Positions 25,499-34,579 of a stretch of DNA of 56,947 nucleotides are shown here, piece after piece. Made by a program: the position numbers and the translations under genes. Location: the NCBI GenBank assembly GCA_001724355.1, contig MEEF01000009.1, positions 1 to 56,947 of the forward strand. The letters are read 5' to 3'. The stretch's first letter is position 1, and each line of letters opens with the position of its first letter. The stretch is from Mesorhizobium sp. SCN 65-20 (GTDB lineage: Bacteria > Pseudomonadota > Alphaproteobacteria > Rhizobiales > Rhizobiaceae). The notes beneath the pieces were generated by a model. It saw only the letters and a program-made list of their open reading frames with translations. It had not been told where the DNA came from and did not search any database.

Positions 25499-25530
25499 GT
25501 CTTGCTTCCCTTCGAATGAATGTCGTTACT

Positions 25531-28500
25531 TCAGGTCAAGGAAATCCGTCGCGTCGTGGCCAGGCCAGGGGTCAGGCCCAATTGCCTGACGGTTACATCG
25601 ACCACTGTTGGGGTCGCGCCGAAGTCCGCGGCGATCTCAGCGGCCGGATATGTCCATCCCGCCTGGGAGACGGTCGCCGAGCGCAGAACGGCTCCACCGG
25701 CAGGTGCGATCTCGACCCGATACTCCTCGCGCTCTTCGCCGAGCGGGATCTCGTTTGCTTCCCAACTGTCCGCGTCGAGGCGCCCACGCCTTACCCAGGT
25801 CAGCGACCAATCTCCCCCGCTCACGCCCCTTCCCCGCAGATGCACCGGCGAAAGCGGCTGCAACGCACGCCGCCCACCGGTCTCCACATGCGCCGAGTAG
25901 CTCGCAACGGAAACATCGCCTCCGAACGGCCCGACCCGCCAGTTCAGTTGCAGCCCGGCTTCGCCTTGCGCGAGACCCGCTGGCACGACCGCCTCATCCA
26001 GCACCACGAAGGCGGCGCCGGCAGTCGCCCCGGCAGCAGTCGCATCGTCGATTCCATACTGCCCGCGCAACAGACCGCTCAACCGCCAGACGTCGGGTGC
26101 GATTTCCTCGGTGACCTCGAACTGCAGCAGTTCCCACGCGCCCGCCGCCGACTTCACGGCAACGAGATTGGCGCCGTTGAGCAATTGCGCGCGACTGACG
26201 CTCTCCAACTCGCCGCTGAAAAGCTCCACTGTCAGGCTCGTTGCCCGATCGCCCCTGCCCACCACCCCGGGAAAATGTGCGGACGCCAATATCCCGATGT
26301 CGGCCGGCCGACCAACGGACCCTCGCAGCACGAAACCTGTAGCTTCCGGCGACGCAAAAATCGCCTGGCTCCTCCAGGGCGTCTGCGTCACCGCCACACG
26401 GAACTGGTCGTGAGGCACTGCCGTGCCTGATATCATGGGCAGGTCTAGGAACACCGCGTGCGGCGGCCCCGCGACGGCGGGCGCCGGTGTGTCTACGCCG
26501 GGAAGCGAGGTTCGCCACGATGCTGGGATGCCTCTGCGAATCTGTCGGGCGGCGATTCTGCGGACCAGGCCCTGTTCGATTTCCGTCACCATGAATTCGG
26601 CGCTGGAAACGGACGGCATCTTGACGATCACGCCTGGGCCGATGTCGGGCCCCTGCTCTGCCAGCGCGACGTTCAGTCGTTCACGTTCCCCCCAGATACG
26701 GCGCATCCAGTCGTCGGCGAGCGCCTGCGCCTGTCCCGCCTCAATCACGCCCGGAAACGACATCGCATGCTGCCGGCTGCTGCCGGCGGCAAGGCGACGG
26801 CTGCGAGCCGTCGCCGCCTGATAGTCCGCAAACGGATCGCGGAAGCTCACGACGAGTTCGGCCGGCAGTTCATGATCGGGCGCGCGTATCGTCTCCACGA
26901 CGGCGTTCTGGCCATCGATGGCGAGTTCCGTCAGTTCCACCGGCACGCCCCCCAGCGCGGTTGCGCGTCTGAAGGTGAGGCGATCGGCCTCCTGGATGGC
27001 CGAAAGACCGAAAAGATCGATGAGGGGTTCGAGTGCCGCTCGCGCCGATGTCGGGTCGGCTATGACGTAGCCCGCCACGCTGCCGTCCACGCCGTCGACA
27101 TTAGCGGCCGCCAGCCCGTGGTCGGCGAGGATCGCGTTGACGACGTCGCCGACGGCTGGGCTCGCCAGGCGCCCGTTGAGCCAATGTCCCCGATGCCAGG
27201 CACCGGCGTCGGACCATGAGCCGGCTTGCAGCGGAAAGGCCGGATAGGGCCTGGCGTCCCACGCCCACACATAGCTGCGCGCGGCGTCCACCATGCGGCC
27301 ACCGTAGTGCACGGACTGCGGATTGCCCGCATCCGAAAATCCGTCGGTCGACGGATCCCAATGGCCCGCATGGGCTTCGAGCAGGCGCCGTTGTGCCAGG
27401 TCCGAACGCCCGCCATCCGAGAAATGCGGGATGCCGGCCTCCGACGATTTGCCGTCCGGGAACATGTTCGGCTGGTTCGGCCCCTTGTCCACGGTGGGGC
27501 AGCCTATTTCGGTGAACCAGATCGGCTTGCTGCCCGGCACCCAGCCGGTGGGAAACGCTTGCTCGACGCCACCGGTTCGATTGAAGTGGAGGTTGCTCCA
27601 CCAACCCTTGAGGTCCTTGTAGCGAAATACCCAGGGCTTGGCGTAAGCGCCATCAGTGATCGGGCTGCGCGCGCGCTGGAGCCTCGCGGCGAAGTCCGGA
27701 TAATACCAGTCGAATCCCTCGCCACCCGCAATCGAATTGCGCAAACCAGCCGGGTCGTACGGTGCAGCGAAGCCATCCGGGTTGCCGCCTGCATAGTCCG
27801 CGTCGCGCCAGTCGGACAAAGGCATGTAGTTGTCGATGCCCACCGCACCGATCGCCGAGTGCGACCAGAGCCCGTCGAGATGGAAGTGGACGTCGCCGCT
27901 GCCGTCCTGGGGGTGGTAGCCGAAATACTCGCTCCAGTCGGCGCCGTAGGTGATGAGGCAGCCTGTCCCCAGGATGGCGCGAACATCGGAGGCGAGCGCT
28001 CCGAGCGCCTCAACGAATGGGAAGGCGTCGGCCCCGTCCCGCAGGGTTGTCAGCCCACGCATCTCGGAGCCAAGCAGGAAGGCGTCCACTCCGCCGGCCG
28101 ATGCGGCAAGCTGCGCATAATGCAGAACGAACCGCCGGTAGCCCCAATCGCCCGGATTGCCCGCAAATTCGACACTGTCCGCCGTCGCGGAAAATTGGCT
28201 CCTTGCAGCCTGGCCGCAGAAACCGGCGATCTGGCTGCGCGCCGCGGGGGTCCGGTCGACCGTTCCCGGCAGCATCGGCGCCGGCGTGCAGGTCATTCTG
28301 CCGCGCCAAGGATAGCTGGCCTGGCGCGGTCCGCTGTAAGGGTCCGGCAGGCCATTCGATTCGGGAATATCCATCATCACGAACGGGTACAGGGTCACTT
28401 TCAGCCCGCGCGCCCTGATTTCCGCGATCGCTTCCCTGACACTCTGGTCGGATGGCGTGCCGCCATAGGCGGGGCCGCCCCTGTGGGCGGAAACCAACAT

Positions 28501-29421
28501 CGCCTCCGCTCGATCGACACCGGACACGCGCCACACCGCCGACAGGCCCGAGGCGGAAGCGTTGGTCACGCCCGGCCTCACCTTACACTCCCCTGCCCGC
28601 AGATCGTCGCCGAACCAGGCCACGACGAGCGCGATGTTTTCCAGGTTCGGGCAGAGCATCTGCAGTTCATCGAGGGAGGCCGCAATGTCCGTACCTGCGT
28701 GGAGCACGTGGCGGTTCTCGGCTTCGACGACGCCGGGGCGTTTCATGCGCGTGACGACCTTGGTCGACAGGCCGTATTCGGTCGCGCCGGGGATCAGTGA
28801 CACGGCGCGGATGCGCCGTTGCAGTTCGCCGACCGGCCGGATCACCTCGAACTGCATCTGCGGAATGCGGTTGCCATATTCGCCGATGTCGAGGTTCTCG
28901 ACGACGGCATAAGCCACGCCACGGTAAGCCGGCGCATTGTCCGCGCCTTGCTTGGCCGCGATGAGAGGATCGGGAACCTGCACCTCCGAGCCGAGGTGAA
29001 CGCGCAGTTCGATCGTCTCGCGGTCGACCTCGCGACCGTCGGCCCAGACACGGCGCACGCCGGCGATCTCGCCTTCGCAGAGCGCGAAGGCTACATTCGC
29101 GAAATAGGAGTATTCAGTAAGCTTGGGGCCGAGCTTGCCCTGCCGCCGGGTTCGGCGCGTCTCCTTGAAGCGCGTCGCCCAGATCAGGGTGCCCCCCAGC
29201 CTGGCCACGCCGTAGACGCGCGGCAGCGGAGCGCCCTCCTCGGCGGTGAATGGCCGGGCCCCGGCCAGCCGAGGGCCTTCGATGCGCCGCGTGCCATCGA
29301 TCAAGGCGCGGTCGACGACATACCCGGCCAGGGCTCCGGCCGCCGTGCCAATGGCGCTGCCGATCGGACCGAGCATGCCGCCGAGGAACGCTCCGGCAGC
29401 CTGCAGCAAGATGGTCGCCAT
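25531..29421 (-). CDS. GTA g15: TIM-barrel-like tail/host-specificity protein (megatron type)
   Basis: A 1296-residue protein, the usual length for Rcc01698-like GTA proteins. The N-terminus (MATILLQAAGAFLGGMLGPI) is a glycine-rich hydrophobic helix region; residues about 60-420 carry the phage-tail domain, 430-740 the GTA TIM-barrel-like (glycosidase-like) domain (YGADWSEYFGYHPQDGSGD, KPIWFTEIGCPTVDKGPNQP) and the remainder a putative tail protein domain. It forms the tail tip that contacts the cell envelope in RcGTA. It starts 22 nt after g14 with a GGAGAC site. Confidence 0.95.
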   Translation of the reverse strand: MATILLQAAGAFLGGMLGPIGSAIGTAAGALAGYVVDRALIDGTRRIEGPRLAGARPFTAEEGAPLPRVYGVARLGGTLIWATRFKETRRTRRQGKLGPKLTEYSYFANVAFALCEGEIAGVRRVWADGREVDRETIELRVHLGSEVQVPDPLIAAKQGADNAPAYRGVAYAVVENLDIGEYGNRIPQMQFEVIRPVGELQRRIRAVSLIPGATEYGLSTKVVTRMKRPGVVEAENRHVLHAGTDIAASLDELQMLCPNLENIALVVAWFGDDLRAGECKVRPGVTNASASGLSAVWRVSGVDRAEAMLVSAHRGGPAYGGTPSDQSVREAIAEIRARGLKVTLYPFVMMDIPESNGLPDPYSGPRQASYPWRGRMTCTPAPMLPGTVDRTPAARSQIAGFCGQAARSQFSATADSVEFAGNPGDWGYRRFVLHYAQLAASAGGVDAFLLGSEMRGLTTLRDGADAFPFVEALGALASDVRAILGTGCLITYGADWSEYFGYHPQDGSGDVHFHLDGLWSHSAIGAVGIDNYMPLSDWRDADYAGGNPDGFAAPYDPAGLRNSIAGGEGFDWYYPDFAARLQRARSPITDGAYAKPWVFRYKDLKGWWSNLHFNRTGGVEQAFPTGWVPGSKPIWFTEIGCPTVDKGPNQPNMFPDGKSSEAGIPHFSDGGRSDLAQRRLLEAHAGHWDPSTDGFSDAGNPQSVHYGGRMVDAARSYVWAWDARPYPAFPLQAGSWSDAGAWHRGHWLNGRLASPAVGDVVNAILADHGLAAANVDGVDGSVAGYVIADPTSARAALEPLIDLFGLSAIQEADRLTFRRATALGGVPVELTELAIDGQNAVVETIRAPDHELPAELVVSFRDPFADYQAATARSRRLAAGSSRQHAMSFPGVIEAGQAQALADDWMRRIWGERERLNVALAEQGPDIGPGVIVKMPSVSSAEFMVTEIEQGLVRRIAARQIRRGIPASWRTSLPGVDTPAPAVAGPPHAVFLDLPMISGTAVPHDQFRVAVTQTPWRSQAIFASPEATGFVLRGSVGRPADIGILASAHFPGVVGRGDRATSLTVELFSGELESVSRAQLLNGANLVAVKSAAGAWELLQFEVTEEIAPDVWRLSGLLRGQYGIDDATAAGATAGAAFVVLDEAVVPAGLAQGEAGLQLNWRVGPFGGDVSVASYSAHVETGGRRALQPLSPVHLRGRGVSGGDWSLTWVRRGRLDADSWEANEIPLGEEREEYRVEIAPAGGAVLRSATVSQAGWTYPAAEIAADFGATPTVVDVTVRQLGLTPGLATTRRISLT

Positions 29422-29443
29422 CTGCGTCTCCGAAAAGCTGAGC

Positions 29444-29887
29444 TTATTCTGGGAATGTGAAGACGGCGGCGATCCGCCGGCGCCATTGCGGAACCAACTG
29501 CGTCACCACGACGCCGTGGTCCTGATAGGCGTGGGCAAAACGGTCCGGACCGACCATGATGCCTGCGTGCTTGGCTTGGAAGTGCGGTCGCCAACGAAAG
29601 ACGATCACATCCCCTTCAGCGATGTCCGGTACTGGCTTTTCGGTGAAATGGCGCCGCAGACCCTCGATCAACCGCTCGTCGCTCGCAGCTTCGGCCCAGT
29701 CCGCGGAATAGGGACCGGGATATTCGAGTTCGCGACCGTAGAGTTCCCCCCAGACACCTCGCACCAGTCCCAGGCAGTCGCAAGCGACGCCTTTCCGCTC
29801 ACCCTGGTGCCGATAGGGCGTGCCAACCCACCCTAGCGTCGCTGCAACCACCGCCTTTGCGGCTCGGCTCGAGTTCTCACGGGACAA
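29444..29887 (-). CDS. GTA g14: NlpC/P60 cell-wall peptidase
   Basis: About 147 residues from a TTG at 29887; an ATG at 29923 is an alternative that overlaps g13 further. The domain starts with AATLGWVGTPYRHQGE, carries the catalytic Cys in ACDCLGLVRGVW (C38) and the His in AKHAGIMVGP. NlpC/P60 enzymes cut peptidoglycan peptides; in the RcGTA tail the homologous peptidase is thought to open the recipient wall during DNA entry. It overlaps the end of g13 by 11 nt. Confidence 0.92.
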   Translation of the reverse strand: MSRENSSRAAKAVVAATLGWVGTPYRHQGERKGVACDCLGLVRGVWGELYGRELEYPGPYSADWAEAASDERLIEGLRRHFTEKPVPDIAEGDVIVFRWRPHFQAKHAGIMVGPDRFAHAYQDHGVVVTQLVPQWRRRIAAVFTFPE

Positions 29888-30764
29888 GCGGCCGCCCGTC
29901 GAACGCCATGCCTTCAGTGACATAGGAATAGCCCGCATCGTTGCCCGGGAGATGCGGAAAGCCCCTGAAATTCTGCGCGTTTGCGAATTTCGCCTTGCAG
30001 GTCGAAAACGCCTTATCGCATCCGGCGCTGATTGAGAACGAATCCCCTATGCCAACCGCGGGTCCGACACCGGAGCTGCGCAGCAACGTGACGGCGGAAC
30101 CATTTCGCCTATGATCGACGACGCGCTCGCTACGGCCGGCGCTTGCGCCGCTCGTCCATTTGAGCATGCCGCCGGCGAACCACCCCACATCGAAGGCCTG
30201 CAAACCTGACACGACGATCACGTCGGGCGCGTCCAGCGCCAGGACGGTTCCTGAGGCCGAGTATCGCGCCTGGCTCAGAGGGACCCCGCATCGTGAATCG
30301 CCCAGTTCGGCGTCGCAGTTGCGCGTGACATAGCGCCCCCTCGGGGCATCAAGCGCATGCGCTGCGCTTTCAAGCTCAGCCACGAAGCGCTGGTCGCTGC
30401 GGGTTATCTTGCCGATCGTCGCGGTCCGAAGAAGTGCAAAATGTTCCTTCGCGGCCCAGTTGACCAGGAAGGTCTCCACCCTGGCATTGTCGTAGAGGCC
30501 GGCGGAGATGTCCTCGCTCCGGATACGCTCGGACGACAGCGCCCCCTCGACGTCGACGGTATCGACGGCGAGCCCGAGGCTGCTGCGCGCCTCGCTCGCG
30601 CTCAGGCCGGATTCGGGCTCGAAGGTCGTGCCCTCAAAAGTGAGCGGAAGGTCGTGGTCGGTGAAGCCGAACACCAGCCCGTCCGACCTGGTGAGGCGCC
30701 AGCAATGGCAGACGCTCGTCACCGGCCGACCGAGGTGATCGGTGAGACCCTGGGGCATGGTCAC
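29877..30764 (-). CDS. GTA g13: DUF2163 tail hub protein
   Basis: A 295-residue protein of the DUF2163/phage_BR0599 family. The GTG at 30764 overlaps the g12 stop (GTGA); an ATG lies two codons later. N-terminal block SVCHCWRLTRSDGLVFGFTD and C-terminal block KAKFANAQNFRGFPHLPG are family hallmarks. Four cysteines at 150, 159, 249 and 256 (RNCDAELGDSRCGV and SAGCDKAFSTCKAKF) are spaced as in tail-tip hub proteins that bind an iron-sulfur cluster, such as lambda gpL; cluster binding here is inference. Confidence 0.93.
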   Translation of the reverse strand: MTMPQGLTDHLGRPVTSVCHCWRLTRSDGLVFGFTDHDLPLTFEGTTFEPESGLSASEARSSLGLAVDTVDVEGALSSERIRSEDISAGLYDNARVETFLVNWAAKEHFALLRTATIGKITRSDQRFVAELESAAHALDAPRGRYVTRNCDAELGDSRCGVPLSQARYSASGTVLALDAPDVIVVSGLQAFDVGWFAGGMLKWTSGASAGRSERVVDHRRNGSAVTLLRSSGVGPAVGIGDSFSISAGCDKAFSTCKAKFANAQNFRGFPHLPGNDAGYSYVTEGMAFDGRPLVP

Positions 30765-31408
30765 GGGCGCACCTCCACCAACGGTATCGACGGGATCTGG
30801 CCGGCCTTGAACGCTGTCAGGTTGAGCGACAGTTGCTCCATGTCGAAGCGTACCGGCACGTGGAATTCGAAACCGGCGGTCACAAGGGCACCAGCCGGAG
30901 GTACAGCGGCGGAGGTGAAAACCAGTTCGCCAGTTGCGTCGTCGAACGAAAACTCCGCCGGCCGCGAGCGCTCCACCCCGCCCACCGCAACTCGCAAGGT
31001 GGCCACGATCGGCTTGGATATCAGCCGCTGGTATGCGTCAGCCCCCGTCCCGTACGACTTCACGAGTGGGAACCGGGACCGGACACCGTCTCCGGCCCCT
31101 TGTATCTGATCCAGTGGCCCGGATTCGCCATCCGGCCGACAGGACTTCATGTCGAACGGATCGCGAAAGCGAAACGCATGCAGCGAGCCGCGTCGCGCTT
31201 CGAAAAAGTCCAGCACGTCGTGCATGTCGGCGAGCGAGCGCACCCCGGTTCCGACGTCGTAGCGGTGACGCGACTGCGACAGGCGCAGGTTGCGCTTCTC
31301 CCGCCCCGACGTCAGCGCGACTATCTCGCTACGCCTTTCCGGTCCGCCGGTTGCACCGAACGACACGGCCAGCGGGAAAATCTCGTCATGAAAACCCGAG
31401 AGTTCCAA
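30761..31408 (-). CDS. GTA g12: DUF2460 distal tail protein
   Basis: A 215-residue protein starting at a TTG (31408) placed behind a GGAGGG ribosome site. The sequence GFHDEIFPLAVSFGATGGPE, then HRYDVGTGVRSLADMHDVL and FFEARRGSLHAFRFRDPFD, is the DUF2460 signature. In RcGTA this protein forms the distal tail ring joining tube and hub. It is 11 nt downstream of g11 and overlaps g13 by 4 nt. Confidence 0.94.
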   Translation of the reverse strand: MELSGFHDEIFPLAVSFGATGGPERRSEIVALTSGREKRNLRLSQSRHRYDVGTGVRSLADMHDVLDFFEARRGSLHAFRFRDPFDMKSCRPDGESGPLDQIQGAGDGVRSRFPLVKSYGTGADAYQRLISKPIVATLRVAVGGVERSRPAEFSFDDATGELVFTSAAVPPAGALVTAGFEFHVPVRFDMEQLSLNLTAFKAGQIPSIPLVEVRP

Positions 31409-31419
31409 GGGTCCCTCCG

Positions 31420-31995
31420 TCAGAACGTTCGCGCCCCGCGCGACACGGCGCGCGCCAGCATCCCCGTGACCTGGGCCTCGGACTTGCGGAAGGATGCCGC
31501 GTCCTGGGCCGTCACGTTGAAGACGACGTTGATCGAGGAGCGGCCACCGTCCGCGCTGACGCCGAGGCTTCCGTCGGCGGTACGCCGCAACGGCAGGATC
31601 GCCTCCGCGCCGGCTTCGCCCATCAGCCCGATGTTCTTCCCCGCGGGGAAATAGGTGGGCGAGGACACGATGCCGCCTGACGCGAACGGAACGACGCCTC
31701 CTGCGATACCGCCCTTGGCGAAAGGCAGGATGCTCGAAAGTCCGCCCAACAGGCTCGAGAACATCGAGCCGGCGAGCGACTGCAGCGGCTTCAGCCCTTG
31801 CTCGAGCGCCATGCCGGCGAGATTCAATCCGATGCGTCGGAGAATATCGTCGAGCTCCCGGCCACTGACCGCCGCGCTCTTCATTGCCCCGGCGAGCTGG
31901 GCGCCGAAATTATCCGACAGCCGCTCGAGAGATTGCAGCGCGGTCTGGAAGGGCGCCGTGTCGGCGCGGATCTGCACAGTCACGTCATCGGCCAC
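31420..31995 (-). CDS. GTA g11: short tail tape measure protein
   Basis: A 191-residue protein from a GTG at 31995 with GGAGG 6 nt upstream. The start VTVQIRADTAPFQTALQSLE and the alanine/glycine-rich middle with FAKGGIAGGVVPFASGGIV, then GEAGAEAILPL, are typical of GTA-type tape measures. Length sets tail length, and this is slightly shorter than the RcGTA protein (about 219 residues), implying a similarly short tail. It overlaps g10.1 by 11 nt. Confidence 0.93.
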   Translation of the reverse strand: MADDVTVQIRADTAPFQTALQSLERLSDNFGAQLAGAMKSAAVSGRELDDILRRIGLNLAGMALEQGLKPLQSLAGSMFSSLLGGLSSILPFAKGGIAGGVVPFASGGIVSSPTYFPAGKNIGLMGEAGAEAILPLRRTADGSLGVSADGGRSSINVVFNVTAQDAASFRKSEAQVTGMLARAVSRGARTF

Positions 31996-32212
31996 ATCCA
32001 GCCTCCGTCCTGTCAGGGAAGATCGTCATCAAGGCCTCCAGATGTGACTTTGCCGGCGCGTCGCTGGCCCGGGGCAGCACGCCCATCGCGCGCTCGATCT
32101 CGCGCGGGGTCATCGCCCAGAATGCGTCCGGCGAAAGCCGCAGCAGGCCGAACCCCGCGGCCATGACGCTGTCCCACGGGAATTCCGGACGCCTGCCTGC
32201 CGCGGCGATCAA
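31985..32212 (-). CDS. GTA g10.1: phage tail assembly chaperone (Rcc01693 type)
   Basis: A 75-residue protein from a TTG at 32212 that overlaps the g10 stop (TTGA) and follows AAAGGA. The core GLLRLSPDAFWAMTPREIER is the signature of the small tail-assembly chaperones found after g10 in GTAs. Together with g10 it occupies the place of the gpG/gpGT chaperones of siphophages, though no frameshift site was identified. Confidence 0.9.
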   Translation of the reverse strand: MIAAAGRRPEFPWDSVMAAGFGLLRLSPDAFWAMTPREIERAMGVLPRASDAPAKSHLEALMTIFPDRTEAGCGR

Positions 32213-32550
32213 GGGTCCTTTGTCGTCTCCTGGTGTCCCGCGGAACCAAAGGTCACAGTCAGGAGTTCGGCGACGACCTTCGCAAAGCCGGCCGCCCCGC
32301 CCTCGGTCCGCATCGCGCCGACCTCTTGGTCCGAAACCTGATGCCCGGCACCGCGCAGGCCTGCCCCGACAATACGGATCATGTCCGTCGCCGACAGGCG
32401 GCCGACTGAGAAGCGTTCGACGAGTGCGGAAAGATCGTCGGCCGCATAGCTCGCCTCAAGCTCGGCAAGCGCGCCGAGCGTGAGGCAGAGCTTGTATTGG
32501 CCACCATCCAGTTCGGCGCTGATCTCGCCCCGTCGCCTGTTCGCAGTCAT
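32209..32550 (-). CDS. GTA g10: gene transfer agent family protein (tail chaperone)
   Basis: A 113-residue protein from the ATG at 32550, overlapping the g9 stop (ATGA). Residues LCLTLGALAELEASYAADDL, then RLSATDMIRIVGAGLRGAG, match the GTA-specific tail protein family (Rcc01692 type). A longer open frame upstream is a shadow of g9. Probably helps load the tape measure with g10.1. Confidence 0.92.
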   Translation of the reverse strand: MTANRRRGEISAELDGGQYKLCLTLGALAELEASYAADDLSALVERFSVGRLSATDMIRIVGAGLRGAGHQVSDQEVGAMRTEGGAAGFAKVVAELLTVTFGSAGHQETTKDP

Positions 32551-32963
32551 GGCGTCACCGTGAAGCCAATGGCCCCTGCGGATTCGAGCGCGACCTCGAA
32601 CGTCACTTCGCCGTCGTGGTTGCCGGTATATTCGAGCGCCGTGATCTGGAACGGTCCTTCGATCGTGCCGAAATCCGGCACCGCCAGCTGCCATCTGACG
32701 ATCTCTCCGCCAAAGAAGCAGCTGCGCAAACGGGCATCGGACTGTTGGTCCTTGAAGATGCCCGAACCGCTGACGGAGGCTCGCTGGATGCCGCTGCCGG
32801 CCAGCAATTCGCGCCAACGCCCGGCCGAGTCCGCGTCGGTGATGTCAACCGTCTGGCTGTTGAAGGCGATGCGCTTGGAGCGCAATCCGGCCACGGTGAC
32901 GAAATCGCCCAGGCCGGAGCCGTCGATCTTGAGCAGAAGGTCCCTGCCCTTCTGTGCGACCAT
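32547..32963 (-). CDS. GTA g9: major tail tube protein
   Basis: A 138-residue TP901-1-type major tail protein: MVAQKGRDLLLKIDG, GLRSKRIAFNSQTVDITDAD and the C-terminal block ITALEYTGNHDGEVTFEVAL. It follows a strong GAGGAGG ribosome site, in line with the high dosage needed for tube subunits. There is a 47-nt gap after g8, the largest in the tail half of the cluster. Confidence 0.95.
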   Translation of the reverse strand: MVAQKGRDLLLKIDGSGLGDFVTVAGLRSKRIAFNSQTVDITDADSAGRWRELLAGSGIQRASVSGSGIFKDQQSDARLRSCFFGGEIVRWQLAVPDFGTIEGPFQITALEYTGNHDGEVTFEVALESAGAIGFTVTP

Positions 32964-33010
32964 TCGCTGGTCCTCCTCGGGTTGTGTGATGATGGTCCGA
33001 CAGCCCGCGA

Positions 33011-33421
33011 TCAGACCACGGGTTCGGTTACGGCCCGGAAGCGCAACAGGCCGTGCTGCAACGACAGCCTGTCGTCGAAGCGGGCCTCGGAGAATTCCAG
33101 CCGCATGCCGACCAAATGATGCTGATCCAGGCCGAGCCTGGCGTTGTCGAGCAGGCCGCGCACGACTTCCATGATCTCGAGCGCCTCGCGCTTGCCCTGC
33201 GATTTCGACCAGACGTGGATCGAGAACAGCTGTTCAGTGCCGCTCTCGGTGTCGGTGCTCCAGTCGTAGACGCTCGTGCGGCCGAAAGTCAGGTAGGGAA
33301 AGAGTACGTTGGCAGGCGGCTGGTCATGGATCTTCGCCCCACCGAGCAGCGACACCAGGTCCACGCTTCCACCGAGCGCGGCGAACACTGCCTTCTGAAG
33401 TTCAGCGGCCGGGGCGGTCAT
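33011..33421 (-). CDS. GTA g8: DUF3168 tail terminator/completion protein
   Basis: A 136-residue protein from the ATG at 33421 (MTAPAAELQKAVFAAL). LVSLLGGAKIHDQPPAN, then FPYLTFGRTSVYDWSTDTE, is the DUF3168 signature. The family caps the tail tube and joins it to the head connector. Its first 20 nt overlap the end of a small upstream ORF in another frame. Confidence 0.93.
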   Translation of the reverse strand: MTAPAAELQKAVFAALGGSVDLVSLLGGAKIHDQPPANVLFPYLTFGRTSVYDWSTDTESGTEQLFSIHVWSKSQGKREALEIMEVVRGLLDNARLGLDQHHLVGMRLEFSEARFDDRLSLQHGLLRFRAVTEPVV

Positions 33422-33593
33422 CTTTTCGCTCCCTCGTCCTGCCGGGCGGGTCACCCAATTCCGCTTGCCCGGCCTGCGTTTCGCTCGAACCGAGGCTACG
33501 GTAGCCGTGTTCGACATCCTCCGCCAGTTCATGCTCCTTCCAGCGCAAGGCGCGGATGAGGCCGTCCAGGGTGAGCTTCATTGCCACCTTCAT
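33402..33593 (-). CDS. Small conserved-looking ORF between GTA g7 and g8
   Basis: A 63-residue frame starting at ATG 33593, which overlaps the g7 stop (ATGA), and ending inside the start of g8. The first 30 residues (MKVAMKLTLDGLIRALRWKE...) form an amphipathic helix; the C-terminal half is charged and low-complexity. RcGTA has no well-known gene at exactly this position. The translational coupling and 4-nt overlap argue that it is translated. Function unknown; a connector accessory or chaperone is possible. Confidence 0.55.
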   Translation of the reverse strand: MKVAMKLTLDGLIRALRWKEHELAEDVEHGYRSLGSSETQAGQAELGDPPGRTRERKDDRPGR

Positions 33594-33925
33594 GCGCCCC
33601 GCTCCCGCGTCCGGCAAACCAGGTAGCGGCGCATCTCATCGGGATCATGCACCGTGATGATGTCGAGAACACGCTGATCGCGGCGAAATCGCATCCCGCT
33701 CTTCAGTCCGTCCCGCCACCTCACGGTCACGCGATGCGTCACGGTCTCGATCGTCTGGTCCGCCCCGAAGACGCTCTGCGCCAAGATTGGCTCGACGCGC
33801 GCGAACACGGTCGCCCGTTCGACCCAGCTTTCGCTGTGGCCCCCGAATGCGTCCGGCACAGGCACGCTTTCTTCGAGCGCGAATTCGCTGCGCAATACGC
33901 CCGGATCGATGAAAACCGCCCGCAT
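33590..33925 (-). CDS. GTA g7: head-tail adaptor (head closure) protein
   Basis: A 111-residue protein from ATG 33925, coupled to the g6 stop (TGATG). It is a phage head closure (SPP1 gp16-like) protein: VFARVEPILAQSVFGADQTI, then HRVTVRWRDGLKSGMRFRRD and DIITVHDPDEMRRYLVCRTRE. The family extends the portal-connector channel. The larger open frame upstream is a shadow of g6. Confidence 0.92.
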   Translation of the reverse strand: MRAVFIDPGVLRSEFALEESVPVPDAFGGHSESWVERATVFARVEPILAQSVFGADQTIETVTHRVTVRWRDGLKSGMRFRRDQRVLDIITVHDPDEMRRYLVCRTRERGA

Positions 33926-34494
33926 CAGAGCCTCCGCGCGCGGTAGCCGGCGAGGAGCCGCTCGTAGCCCGGCGGATAGGACACTGGCTGATCCTCTGGC
34001 CCGAAGCCTGCGCGAAACTCGTACCAATGCGCGACCAGCACCAGAATTGCCCTTTTGATGAGGTCCGGAACATCCGTTCCCGCCTCCCCGAAGCCGGCCA
34101 GGAAATCGATCTCCAGGCCGTTCATCACTCGCAATCGGTCTGGCTCGCGCTCGAAATGCAGCCGTGCCGGACGGGACAAGGTATCCACCTGATAGTCGCT
34201 CGGGCCGACGATCGACGCCTCGCCTTCGCTGCCAAACATCGTCACCGACAGCACCTGCTTCACCGGATGACGCACGAGCGCTGCCATGTTGCCTTGCGGC
34301 CAATGATCGAGCACCAGCCGCCAGGTCTGGTCGATCAGGGCCATGCCCGTTGTGCGCTCGACGTCCTCGCGCGCAGCGCTGATCAACCCGCCGATCAGCG
34401 CGTCTTCGCTCAAGTTCGTCACCCGAAGATGCGCCTTCGCCTCGGCCAGTGTCACCGGCTCGACCGAGGGAGCGCCGGTCCTGATGAGCGTCAT
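33925..34494 (-). CDS. GTA g6: head-tail connector protein
   Basis: A 189-residue protein from ATG 34494 (MTLIRTGAPSVEPVTLAEAK). The helical region LRVTNLSEDALIGGLISAAR, then VERTTGMALIDQTWRLVLD, is the gp6-like connector signature seen in HK97-type phages and GTAs. It binds the portal and forms the first ring of the neck. Longer upstream frame is a shadow; there is an 85-nt gap to the capsid gene. Confidence 0.93.
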   Translation of the reverse strand: MTLIRTGAPSVEPVTLAEAKAHLRVTNLSEDALIGGLISAAREDVERTTGMALIDQTWRLVLDHWPQGNMAALVRHPVKQVLSVTMFGSEGEASIVGPSDYQVDTLSRPARLHFEREPDRLRVMNGLEIDFLAGFGEAGTDVPDLIKRAILVLVAHWYEFRAGFGPEDQPVSYPPGYERLLAGYRARRL

Positions 34495-34579
34495 TCGTCC
34501 ACCTTGGTCAGTTGAAATGCAGAGGCGGCCCCGGCATGGCAATGCGGGGCCGCAAAGGAGGCAGACAGCCGTGCCCGGC

